This document shows, in pieces, positions 25,478-33,354 of a stretch of 63,830 nucleotides of DNA; position 1 is the first letter of the stretch, and each line of letters starts with the position of its first letter. The DNA is from Streptomyces beihaiensis. Lineage in GTDB: Bacteria > Actinomycetota > Actinomycetes > Streptomycetales > Streptomycetaceae. The stretch lies in contig NZ_JAPHNL010000157.1 of assembly GCF_026274175.1 (NCBI RefSeq), positions 1 to 63,830 of the forward strand, written 5' to 3'. The translations under genes were made by a program, and so were the position numbers. Below the pieces are notes generated by a model, which did no database searches, was not told where the DNA came from, and saw only the letters and a program-made list of their open reading frames with translations.

Positions 25478-25704
25478 GCCGAGTTCCACGTCCGCCCCCC
25501 CCGCCTCTGTACGGAGCGTGGCGTCGAGCAACAGGAGGGTGCCGACGCGAGGCAGTCCGCCTGCCCCGCGTAGGCCCTTCACTGGCGAGCGGGAGTTCGC
25601 CGAGACGTTGCCGGAACTCGGTCGCGTCGGCTCATCTCGGGACGCAGCCGTTTCATGCCGGCAATCCGGCCAGGCAGGCCCCTCGCCTCTACGTGCCCAT
25701 CCGT

Positions 25705-25812
25705 CGCTGTTTCCGTCGCTGTTTCCGTCGCTGTTTCCGTCGATGTTTCGGTCGCTGTTCTCGTCTCAGTCTCCGGCGCTGTTTCCGTCTCAGTCTCCGT
25801 CGCTGTTCTCGT
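25705..25812. repeat. 12-bp tandem repeat (nine units)
   Basis: Units of CGCTGTTTCCGT and variants (CTCAGTCTCCGT), nine in phase over 108 bp, between UbiD and the pentapeptide protein gene. The frames it opens encode only Thr/Glu or Ser/Val repeats and I do not regard them as genes. The rest of 25478-25863 shows nothing else. Confidence 0.9.
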
Positions 25813-25863
25813 CTCATTCACTCCCTGCACGGAGCCCTGAGGAGCACCACCACAGTCGGCTGA

Positions 25864-26295
25864 CTACCCGGTGGTGGGCCAACCGATGACCTGGTCGAGC
25901 TGAAGATCGCGGAGAATGGCGTTGTCCAGCCTGACGTCGGTGGCGTCGGTGAGCCCATGAGGCGCGGCGCCGGTGAGGACCCGGCCGAAACGGGCACCGG
26001 TCAGGTCCGCTGCCCGGAGATCGGCGCCGGTCAGGTCGCAGCCCGCCAGCGTGACGCCCCGCATGGAGGCACCGCTCAGATCGGCTCCGCGGAGATCGCA
26101 CAACTTGAAGTGGCAGCCGTCGAGGGCGGCTTGGCGGAGGTCGGTCTCCCGGAACGTGCACCGTGTGAACCACAACGACTGCAGGCGCACCGACACGAGA
26201 TCCGCCCTGTCGAAGGTCTCCCGCTGGAGGGTCGCGTAGCGGCCACGGGCGGTTAGGTTGTCCTTCAGCGTCTCCGGTCGGCCCATGCCGGACAT
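25864..26295 (-). CDS. Pentapeptide-repeat protein
   Basis: 143 aa from ATG 26295 (MSGMGRPETLKDN). The middle is made of A(D/N)LxX repeats: FRETDLRQAALDGCHFKLCD, LRGADLSGASMRGVTLAGCD, LTGADLRAADLTGARFG. This gives a short right-handed quadrilateral helix. Some such proteins mimic DNA and protect gyrase; nothing here shows that role. ATG 26286 is an alternative start. Confidence 0.85.
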   Translation of the reverse strand: MSGMGRPETLKDNLTARGRYATLQRETFDRADLVSVRLQSLWFTRCTFRETDLRQAALDGCHFKLCDLRGADLSGASMRGVTLAGCDLTGADLRAADLTGARFGRVLTGAAPHGLTDATDVRLDNAILRDLQLDQVIGWPTTG

Positions 26296-26776
26296 CGTGC
26301 CAGCTCTGGGAGCGGGCTGTCGTCGCCGGGCTGCCGGCGCGGGCGTTCTGTCCGGTGTCGCATGGGCTCGAATGCGGGGTAAGGGGCGTCTGGATGTGGC
26401 GAAGGAGTCCAACGTCGGTCTGTGAAGACAGAGCCGGACTCGCTCACGGCCGCGCCGGCCGGAGGAGATGCGCGCTCTCCGTCGCGCCACTCACCGACGG
26501 CGGTGACAGCGGCAGGCAGGAAACCCATACCCGTGGGCAGCAATATCTGTGCCCGCGAAATGAGATATTGGCGCGGGGTGCGGTACATATTTCTCGACCG
26601 TCGGCGGCAACGGAATTACGGAGCACGCAGGACCGGTCGCACCGTGCTACTGTCGATCTCAGTTGCAGGTGTGGTTGCCAGAGGGTTTATTTCCGACGGG
26701 GTAATCATCACGGCGACACAGGATTCGCACAGAGCGGATCACTGACACCGCCCTAGAGCTCCCGAAGGAGAACAAA
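26296..26776. other. Non-coding region with the cold-shock gene leader
   Basis: No convincing gene. A TACTGT -10-like hexamer at about 26648-26653 would give a leader of roughly 120 nt before the Csp start, in line with the long leaders of cold-shock genes. This is inferred from spacing only. Confidence 0.4.
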
Positions 26777-26980
26777 ATGGCTACTGGCACCGTGAAGTGG
26801 TTCAACGCGGAAAAGGGCTTCGGCTTCATCGAGCAGGACGGCGGCGGCGCCGACGTCTTCGCCCACTACTCGAACATCGCCACCCAGGGCTTCCGCGAGC
26901 TGCTGGAAGGCCAGAAGGTGTCGTTCGACATCGCTCAGGGCCAGAAGGGCCCGACGGCCGAGAACATCATTCCGGCCTGA
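26777..26980 (+). CDS. Cold-shock protein (CspA family)
   Basis: 67 aa with the complete single OB fold: [20 protein letters not shown] (RNP1 KGFGFI), VFAHYSNI (RNP2) and [10 protein letters not shown]. It binds single-stranded RNA/DNA and prevents secondary structure. The ribosome binding site is AAGGAG. A perfect hairpin terminator follows, then a DEAD-box helicase, a natural partner in cold adaptation. Confidence 0.97.
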   Translation: MATGTVKWFNAEKGFGFIEQDGGGADVFAHYSNIATQGFRELLEGQKVSFDIAQGQKGPTAENIIPA

Positions 26981-27006
26981 CGCTTCAGCGCTGACACATA
27001 TTTCGC

Positions 27007-27042
27007 AGCTGGGGCCCGCACCTTGGGGTGCGGGCCCCAGCT
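27007..27042 (+). terminator. Terminator of the cold-shock gene
   Basis: Perfect 16-base stem (27007-27022 / 27027-27042), TTGG loop, followed by CGTTTCGTT. Confidence 0.9.
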
Positions 27043-27194
27043 CGTTTCGTTCCCCGAGCGATTCGCCCCCCTACTATTTTCGGCCCGTCTTGTTCTCGGC
27101 CCATCTTGTTCTCGGCCCGTTCTCGCGATTCTCTGCACCGCTCATTCCACTGCGGGAATTCCTTGATACGCGCCCGCATCGAGGAAGGTTCCTC

Positions 27195-28664
27195 TTGAGC
27201 CGCACGCATACCACGCGCACACGTACCACGCGTACACGTACCACGCGTACACGTGCCGACAACTCCTCCAGCCGCTCCGGCCGTCGCGGAAGCCGACAGC
27301 CCGGCCAGGCCGAATTCGCGCTGCCCGAGACGACCACGCCGGCCTTGCCGGCCGTCGAGTCGTTCGCCGAGCTCGCCATGCCGGCTCCGTTGCTGGCCAC
27401 GCTCGGCCTGGAAGGGGTGACCGTGCCGTTCCCGATCCAGGCGGCGACCCTGCCGAACTCCCTGGCCGGCCGTGACGTGCTCGGCCGCGGCCGCACCGGG
27501 TCCGGCAAGACCCTCGCCTTCGGGCTGCCGGTACTGTCCCGGACGGCGGGCCGCCGCGCCGAACCGCGCCGCCCCCTCGCCCTGGTCCTCGTCCCCACGC
27601 GCGAGCTGGCCCAGCAGGTCACCGACGCGCTCGCCCCCTATGCACGCGCCGTGGGCCTCCGGCTCGCCACCGTCGTCGGCGGCATGTCCCTCGGCCGGCA
27701 GGCCGGGGCGCTCCGGGTCGGCGCGGAGGTGGTCGTCGCGACGCCCGGTCGGCTCAAGGACCTCATCGACCGGGGCGACTGCCGGCTCGCCGACGTCACC
27801 ACCACGGTGCTCGACGAGGCCGACCAGATGACCGACATGGGGTTCATGCCCCAGGTCACCGCGCTGCTCGACCAGGTGCGTCCCGGCGGCCAGCGGATGT
27901 TGTTCTCGGCCACGTTGGACCGCAACGTCGACCGACTGGTCCGCCGCTACCTGACCGACCCGGTGGTGCACTCCGTCGACCCGTCGGCCGGTGCCGTCAC
28001 CACGATGGAGCATCACGTACTCCACGTGCACGAGGCGGACAAGCACCGTACGACCACCGAGATCGCGGCCCGGGACGGGCGGGTCATGATGTTCCTGGAC
28101 ACCAAGCATGCCGTGGACCGGCTGACCAGGCACCTGTTGGACAACGGCGTCCGTGCCGCCGCGCTGCACGGGGGCCGGTCCCAGCCACAGCGCACCCGGA
28201 CCCTGAACCAGTTCCGGGACGGTCACGTCACCGTCCTGGTGGCCACCAACGTCGCGGCCCGCGGCATCCACATCGACAGCCTCGACCTGGTCGTCAACGT
28301 GGATCCGCCCAACGACCACAAGGACTACCTACACCGCGGCGGCCGTACCGCCCGCGCGGGGGAATCCGGCACCGTCGTCACCCTCGTGACCCCCCGCCAG
28401 CGGCGCGGAATGGCCCGGCTGATGACATCCGCCGGTATCACTCCGCACATCACCCCGGTGCGTTCGGGCGAGGCGGAGCTGAGCCGCATCACGGGCGCCC
28501 GGACGCCGTCCGGCGTGCCGGTGGTCATCACCGCGCCCGTCACGCAACGTCCCCGCCCCGCGTCCTCCCCGCCCCGAGGGCGCCGGGGACGCCGGGGGCG
28601 GCCCTCCGGCGCGGCCGTCTCCGGAAGAGCGCAGCGGCGCACCCGCCACGAGGCGGCCGCCTGA
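27195..28664 (+). CDS. DEAD-box RNA helicase
   Basis: 489 aa. Q motif FPIQAATLP, Walker A GRGRTGSGKT, PTREL, VLDEADQM (DEAD), FSATLD, and in the C-terminal domain ARGIHIDSLD and HRGGRTAR. The C-terminus is a basic RGRRGRRGR-type RNA-binding tail. I choose TTG 27195 (GAGGAAGG upstream), giving an N-terminus with the repeat RTRTTRTRTTRTR encoded by a 15-bp tandem repeat. The true start is uncertain. It probably acts with Csp in unwinding structured RNA. Confidence 0.92.
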   Translation: MSRTHTTRTRTTRTRTTRTRADNSSSRSGRRGSRQPGQAEFALPETTTPALPAVESFAELAMPAPLLATLGLEGVTVPFPIQAATLPNSLAGRDVLGRGRTGSGKTLAFGLPVLSRTAGRRAEPRRPLALVLVPTRELAQQVTDALAPYARAVGLRLATVVGGMSLGRQAGALRVGAEVVVATPGRLKDLIDRGDCRLADVTTTVLDEADQMTDMGFMPQVTALLDQVRPGGQRMLFSATLDRNVDRLVRRYLTDPVVHSVDPSAGAVTTMEHHVLHVHEADKHRTTTEIAARDGRVMMFLDTKHAVDRLTRHLLDNGVRAAALHGGRSQPQRTRTLNQFRDGHVTVLVATNVAARGIHIDSLDLVVNVDPPNDHKDYLHRGGRTARAGESGTVVTLVTPRQRRGMARLMTSAGITPHITPVRSGEAELSRITGARTPSGVPVVITAPVTQRPRPASSPPRGRRGRRGRPSGAAVSGRAQRRTRHEAAA

Positions 28665-28903
28665 GCCGGCGCCGCCCGGAGCTCTCGTCACCTCCCGCCG
28701 TTCCCGTGGCCTCGCGGAGGCGGCGTCGCCTCCCGCCGTTCCCGTGCTCTCCCGGAGGCGGCGCGGCTTCCGGAAGCGCCCGTCGCCGCGGTCCGCAGCC
28801 GCCGCCGGGGAGCCAAACCCATCGAACTCCCATGATCCGACTCCGCGCGGTCGGCCCGCACTCCTCCTCAAGGCGGGCCGAGCCATCGCCCTCAGGTTCC
28901 CGA

Positions 28904-28937
28904 TGGGGCCCTGCCGACGCTCGTCGGCAGGGCCCCA
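28904..28937 (+). terminator. Terminator downstream of the helicase gene
   Basis: Perfect 15-base stem (28904-28918 / 28923-28937) with GCTC loop, 240 bases after the helicase stop. The intervening 28665-28903 is GC-rich and contains no supported gene. Confidence 0.75.
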
Positions 28938-28984
28938 CTGCTGTGTCGCCTACGGGCCGGGGCGACGGGGCAGGATATCTACCC

Positions 28985-29439
28985 GGCCAGAAGAGTGAAA
29001 CCTGTCTCCGGCGCAGTAGATTTTCGCCTCCGCCGCGGGTATGCTTCTTCTCGAAAGACACGGTCGAAAAAGATCCGCCAGACACGGACGGCGGATGACT
29101 GAAGGAAGCATGCAGGGCGGCTCGCAGCCGAAGGGCCGCCCTGCGCAGGACGTTGACCCAGGGTTGGGTTCAGGGAAGATCAGAGAAGAACGGAGGAGTA
29201 GACGCCATCAGGATCGCCCGGTCCGAGAGAAGCCCTCGGCCCGGGTACCGCAAGGCCCCGGATTGGAAGGTGGTCCCCGGTCACGCAGCTACGATCCCCC
29301 GTTCCGCCCTGTCGGGCCGGATAGCGGGAAACAAAGAGGTCGGCACCGTAGTAGAGCCGACAGATGGTGTTGAATTTCCTTCGGGGCCCTGGTGCCGTAC
29401 GGCACCAGGGCCCCTCGACGCGTTCCACAGCGAGGTGAC
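28985..29439 (+). promoter_or_regulatory. Long structured leader of the MerR-like gene
   Basis: About 450 bases without a gene. It contains a hairpin at 29112-29121/29135-29144 and a very strong one at 29383-29414 (15-base arms, 2-base centre TA) that ends 18 bases before the GAGGTGA ribosome binding site. The second could act as an attenuator or hide the translation start. Confidence 0.45.
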
Positions 29440-29802
29440 ATGACATCGGACAACCCACTGAATGATCGTCTGGACGACGACGACTACCCCGCCTACACGA
29501 TGGGCCGGGCAGCCGAGATGCTCGGCACCACTCCGGCCTTCCTCCGGGCCATCGGCGAGGCGAAACTGATCACTCCACTCCGCTCGGCGGGAGGGCATCG
29601 CCGGTACTCCCGCTACCAACTGCGGATCGCCGCGCGCGCCCGCGAACTCGTCGACAACGGGACCCCGGTCGAGGCGGCGTGCCGCATCGTCATCCTTGAG
29701 GACCAGCTCGAGGAAGCGCAGCGCATCAACGCCGAGTACCGCCGTGCCGCCGAGGAGGCAGCGAGCAGTTCCGCCTCCAGCCCCAGCCACGCCTCCGGCT
29801 GA
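29440..29802 (+). CDS. MerR-like (BldC-type) HTH regulator
   Basis: 120 aa. YTMGRAAEMLGTTPAFLRAIGEAKLITPLRSAGGHRRYSRYQL is the winged HTH of the MerR family, followed by a single coiled-coil helix ILEDQLEEAQRINAEYRRAAEE and no effector-binding Cys. It follows the helicase gene; the ATG at 29440 has GAGGTGAC before it. Members of this kind are conserved in Streptomyces near cold-shock genes, as I recall; the regulon is unknown. Confidence 0.88.
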   Translation: MTSDNPLNDRLDDDDYPAYTMGRAAEMLGTTPAFLRAIGEAKLITPLRSAGGHRRYSRYQLRIAARARELVDNGTPVEAACRIVILEDQLEEAQRINAEYRRAAEEAASSSASSPSHASG

Positions 29803-30032
29803 AGACCGGCGCGTGGCGCGGCGGCCCAAGAGAGGCACGGGCGCGCGCGTTCGGCACTCCGACCGCACCCCGCCGAACCGTGCTCACCTCAGGACAGGCA
29901 TCGCCCTGCTGCCCCATGCCGTGCGCACCTTGCCCCGACGGCGCCGCGCAGACCTCGAACGCCTCGAACGCCGCGCACTCGCCACACCGCCCGCCTCTTC
30001 CAGTTCACCGCCCCTGCCCGGCAGGCGTCAGC

Positions 30033-30770
30033 TCAGGACCCGCCCGACGCACCCGACTCGCCCGACGCACCCGACTCGCCTGACTCCTCCGACTCGCTCG
30101 ATTCGCCCTTGGCCCACAGCGAGCGGACGTGCCCGAGGTGGCGGGTCATGCACCGCTCGGCGGCTTCGGCGTCGCCGGAGAGCATGAGTTCCAGCAGCTC
30201 CAGGTGTTCCTCGGCCGAGGGGATCAGTTCGCCGCGCTGGTCCAGGGCGGTCAGGCCGTACAGGCGGGAGCGTTTGCGCAGATCGTCAACGGTTTCGACG
30301 AGGCGGTCGTTGCCGGAGAGCGCGAGGAGCGAGAGATGGAACCGGCGGTCAGCCTCCAGGTAGCTGATGAGGTCGTGGTCGTGTGCGGCGCGGACGATCT
30401 CCTCGGCGGCCGGGCGCAGCGCTTCGAGGTCGCTCCTCGACGCCGTCCTCGTGATCCGGCTGACCGTGGGAACCTCGATCAGGGTGCGGATCTCGTTGTA
30501 GTGGTCGAGGTCGCGCTCGTTGACCTCGGTGACCCGGAAGCCCTTGTTGCGGACCGGCTCCACCAGGCCCTCGCGAGCCAGGTCGAGCATCGCCTCGCGT
30601 ACCGGCGTCGCCGAGATGCCGAAGTGTTCGGCGAGCGTCGGGGCCGAATAGACCTCACCCGGGCTCAGTTCACCGGAGATGAGGGCGGCGCGCAGGGCGT
30701 GGGCGACCTGGTCGCGCAGTCGCTCCCCGGTGGTGATGAGGTGGCCCGCCTTCAGATGCCCGTGCCCCAT
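30033..30770 (-). CDS. GntR-family (FCD) regulator of hydroxyproline catabolism
   Basis: 245 aa. wHTH: TGERLRDQVAHALRAALISGELSPGEVYSAPTLAEHFGISATPVREAMLDLAREGLVE; FCD effector domain with DRRFHLSLLALSGNDRLV and a metal-type His. The C-terminus is a low-complexity ESGESGASGESGASGGS tail encoded by tandem repeats. GGAGGAAG precedes the ATG. The operon that follows (hydroxyproline degradation) and a shared promoter motif suggest it is the local repressor. Confidence 0.9.
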   Translation of the reverse strand: MGHGHLKAGHLITTGERLRDQVAHALRAALISGELSPGEVYSAPTLAEHFGISATPVREAMLDLAREGLVEPVRNKGFRVTEVNERDLDHYNEIRTLIEVPTVSRITRTASRSDLEALRPAAEEIVRAAHDHDLISYLEADRRFHLSLLALSGNDRLVETVDDLRKRSRLYGLTALDQRGELIPSAEEHLELLELMLSGDAEAAERCMTRHLGHVRSLWAKGESSESEESGESGASGESGASGGS

Positions 30771-30807
30771 GCTGGTCTTCCTCCGTGCCTGAATGGAGCA
30801 TCAGAGT

Positions 30808-30822
30808 ACAATGTCACGTTGT
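30808..30822. promoter_or_regulatory. Candidate GntR operator at gntR promoter
   Basis: ACAATGT-C-ACGTTGT, an almost perfect 15-bp palindrome, 38 bases upstream of the GntR start. It contains AATGTCAC, the complement of the GTGACATT found at 33273 and 36358. Confidence 0.55.
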
Positions 30823-30830
30823 TTTGGCGG

Positions 30831-30870
30831 GTTCCGGGGTTCCGGGGTTCCGGGGTTCCGGGGTGCCGGG
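30831..30870. repeat. 8-bp tandem repeat (GTTCCGGG, five units)
   Basis: Five in-phase units immediately beyond the gntR operator. The last is GTGCCGGG. Confidence 0.9.
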
Positions 30871-31035
30871 TGTCAGGGCGCCAGGGTGTACGTCCGGTCG
30901 CCCGTGTAGAAGTCCAGGGCCGCGCCGCCCTGCTCCCTCGGGCCGTGGCTGGATGCCGGGGGCCGGCATCCGCACCAGGAGGTCGGAGGGGTCGGCCGGG
31001 TTGGGGGAGATGACAGAAGCGGCCTTGGTCGCGGA

Positions 31036-31215
31036 GTTCACACCGGTCACATCAGTCACACGCGTCGCATGGATCGCATGGATCGCACGGGCCGTGCTAG
31101 CTCACATGAGTCAGACGGATCACACAGGTCATACAGGTCACCTGGCTCACACGGCTCACACGGCTCACACGGCTCACACGGCTCACACGGCTCACACAGC
31201 TCACACGGCTCACAG
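31036..31215. repeat. 9-bp periodic repeat (GGCTCACAC) at the 3' end of the epimerase gene
   Basis: Eight near-perfect units at 31144-31215, preceded by about 12 degenerate units with the same period. The TGA stop of the epimerase gene (31210-31212) lies inside the last unit. No gene is supported in 30871-31209. Confidence 0.85.
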
Positions 31216-32214
31216 GAGGAAGCCTCCGGGGAAGGGGTCGTCCGGGTCGAGGAAGTACTGGGCGGTGCCGGTGACCCAGGCGCGACCGGTGACGGTGGGC
31301 ACGACGGCCGGTAGCCCGCCGACCTCCGTCTCCTCGATCAGGCGGCCGGTGAACCGGGTACCGATGAACGACTCGTTGACGAAGTCCCGGTGGAGCGGGA
31401 GTTCACCGCGGGCGTGCAGTTGGGCCATGCGGGCGGACGTACCGGTGCCGCACGGCGAACGGTCGAACCAGCCCGGGTGGATGGCCATGGCATGGCGTGA
31501 GCGGTGTGCGTCGGAGCCCGGCGCGGCGAGGTAGACGTGTTTGACGCCGGTGATCTCCGGGCGTTCGGGGTGGACGGGCCGGTCCGGTGACGCGTTGATC
31601 GCGTCCATGACGGCGAGACCGGCGGCGAGGAGGTCGTCCTTGCGGGCCCGGTCGAAGGGCAGCCCCAGCGCGTCGAGTTCGACGAAGGCGTAGAAGTTGC
31701 CGCCGAAGGCGAGGTCGTACGTCACCGTGCCGCATCCGGGCACGTCGATCCGGCGTTCCAGGCCCACGCAGAACGCGGCCACGTTGGTGAGGGTGACCGC
31801 CTTCGCCTCGCCGTCCTCGACGCGCACGTCCACGCTGACCAGCCCGGCCGGGGTGTCGAGCCGCACCGTCGTGACCGGCTCGGTGACCGACACCATCCCG
31901 GTTTCGACCAGTACGGTGGCCACCCCGATGGTGCCGTGCCCGCACATCGGAAGCAGGCCGGACACCTCGATGAACAGGACGCCGTAGTCGGCGTCGGGGC
32001 GGGCCGGAGGTTGCAGGACCGCGCCGCTCATGGCGGCGTGGCCGCGGGGCTCGTACATCAGGAGCGTACGGATGTGGTCCATGTGCTCGATGAAGTGGAG
32101 CCTGCGGTCGGCCATGGTGGCGCCGGGGACCACACCGACGCCACCGGTGATGACACGTGTGGGCATCCCCTCGGTGTGCGAGTCGACGGCGTGGAAGACG
32201 TGACGCGTGCGCAC
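31210..32214 (-). CDS. 4-hydroxyproline 2-epimerase (proline racemase family)
   Basis: 334 aa, GTG start. It has both catalytic cysteines, Cys91 in LLPMCGHGT and Cys255 in DRSPCGTGTS, so it is an epimerase or racemase and not the dehydratase with a Thr. It converts trans-4-hydroxy-L-proline to cis-4-hydroxy-D-proline, the first step of the pathway encoded here. The neighbouring deaminase and dehydrogenase genes favour hydroxyproline over proline. Confidence 0.92.
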   Translation of the reverse strand: MRTRHVFHAVDSHTEGMPTRVITGGVGVVPGATMADRRLHFIEHMDHIRTLLMYEPRGHAAMSGAVLQPPARPDADYGVLFIEVSGLLPMCGHGTIGVATVLVETGMVSVTEPVTTVRLDTPAGLVSVDVRVEDGEAKAVTLTNVAAFCVGLERRIDVPGCGTVTYDLAFGGNFYAFVELDALGLPFDRARKDDLLAAGLAVMDAINASPDRPVHPERPEITGVKHVYLAAPGSDAHRSRHAMAIHPGWFDRSPCGTGTSARMAQLHARGELPLHRDFVNESFIGTRFTGRLIEETEVGGLPAVVPTVTGRAWVTGTAQYFLDPDDPFPGGFLL

Positions 32215-32269
32215 GGACGTGTGTCCTTTCCCGGTTCGGTTGCGACGACTGGGTACGGGCCGGGGCCGG

Positions 32270-33250
32270 TCAGTGGTGGCCTTGGGCGATGGCCTTCTCC
32301 GTGGCCGCGCGCACCCGGGCCTCGCTCTCGCCGGTGAGCGGGGAGCGCGGTGGGCGAGCGGGTCCGCCGTGACGGCCGACGAGGTCCATGGAGAGCTTGA
32401 TCGCCTGTACGAACTCGGTCTTGGAGTCCCAGCGCAGCAGGGGGTGCAGCGAACGGTAGAGGGGCAGCGCCGTCTCCAGGTCACCGGCGACGGCGGCATG
32501 GTAGAGGCGGGCGCAGGTGGCCGGGAAGGCGTTCGGGTAGCCCGCGATCCAGCCGACGGCACCGGCGATCGCCAGCTCCAGCAGGACGTCGTCCGCGCCG
32601 ATCAGGAGGTCGAGTTCGGAGGCCAGTTCGGCGATCTCGTACGCCCTGCGCACATCGCCGGTGAACTCCTTGACGGCTACCACGCCGCCGTCGCCGTGCA
32701 GTTGGGCGAGCAGTGCGGGAGTCAGGTCCACCTTGGTGTCGATGGGGTTGTTGTACGCGACGACCGGCACCCCGGCCTTGGCGACCTCGGCGTAGTGGGC
32801 GCGTACGGCGCGTTCGTCGGCGCGATAGGCGTTCGGTGGCAGCAGCAGCACGCTGCCGCACCCCGCCTCCGCCGCCTGCTCGGCCCAGCGGCGGGCCTCG
32901 CCGCTGCCGTAGGCGGCGACCCCGGGCATCACCCTGGCCCCGTCGCCCGCGGCCTCGACGGCGGTGCGCACGACGTGGGCGCGCTCCTCGTCGGTGAGGG
33001 TCTGGTACTCGCCGAGCGAGCCGTTGGGGACGACGCCGTCGCAGCCGTTGTCGAGGAGCCGTCGCACGTGTTCGGCGTAGGCGTCGTGGTCGACGGAGAG
33101 GTCCTCGCGTAGGGGCAGGGCGGTGGCGACCATGATGCCGCGCCAGGGGCGGTCAGGAGTCCAGGAGGTGGAGGCGGAGGCGGAGGTGGAGGCGGAGGTG
33201 GGAGCGGAGGTCGAGGCGGGTAGGGGCGTGGAGGTGGTGGCCGTGGTCAT
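32270..33250 (-). CDS. DHDPS-family 1-pyrroline-4-hydroxy-2-carboxylate deaminase
   Basis: 326 aa. TIM-barrel aldolase of the DapA superfamily with the Schiff-base Lys194 (VVAVKEFTGD) and Tyr166 (VVAYNNP). In hydroxyproline operons this family deaminates 1-pyrroline-4-hydroxy-2-carboxylate to alpha-ketoglutarate semialdehyde. The first 30 residues are a Ser/Thr/Ala tract (SASTSASASTS) encoded by a GGAGGC/GGAGGT tandem repeat and are probably dispensable. It lies 55 bases upstream of the epimerase gene, on the same strand. Confidence 0.9.
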   Translation of the reverse strand: MTTATTSTPLPASTSAPTSASTSASASTSWTPDRPWRGIMVATALPLREDLSVDHDAYAEHVRRLLDNGCDGVVPNGSLGEYQTLTDEERAHVVRTAVEAAGDGARVMPGVAAYGSGEARRWAEQAAEAGCGSVLLLPPNAYRADERAVRAHYAEVAKAGVPVVAYNNPIDTKVDLTPALLAQLHGDGGVVAVKEFTGDVRRAYEIAELASELDLLIGADDVLLELAIAGAVGWIAGYPNAFPATCARLYHAAVAGDLETALPLYRSLHPLLRWDSKTEFVQAIKLSMDLVGRHGGPARPPRSPLTGESEARVRAATEKAIAQGHH

Positions 33251-33272
33251 GTCGGTGAGCCTTCTATGATGT

Positions 33273-33280
33273 GTGACATT
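33273..33280. promoter_or_regulatory. GTGACATT motif at the deaminase promoter
   Basis: Part of ATGTGTGACAT (33269-33279), 19 bases upstream of the deaminase start. It is identical to the 8-mer in the other two promoters of the regulon. Confidence 0.5.
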
Positions 33281-33354
33281 TTATTGCGACCGTGAGTTGC
33301 GTTGCGAGTTGCGTTTGCGAGTTGCGTTGCGAGTTGTGAACGCTGGACTGCGAG

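Noticed and set aside
25579-25830. Thr/Glu-repeat protein (TETETATETATET)
   Set aside because: It is merely the translation of the 12-bp tandem array and has no ribosome binding site or non-repeat domain.
28540-29085. Minus-strand ORFs downstream of the helicase
   Set aside because: Composition is Arg/Gly-rich shadow sequence without ribosome binding sites, and they overlap a strong terminator.
31144-31215. CRISPR array
   Set aside because: The units are 9 bp and contiguous, without spacers. None of the tandem arrays in the window has a repeat-spacer layout, and no cas gene is present.
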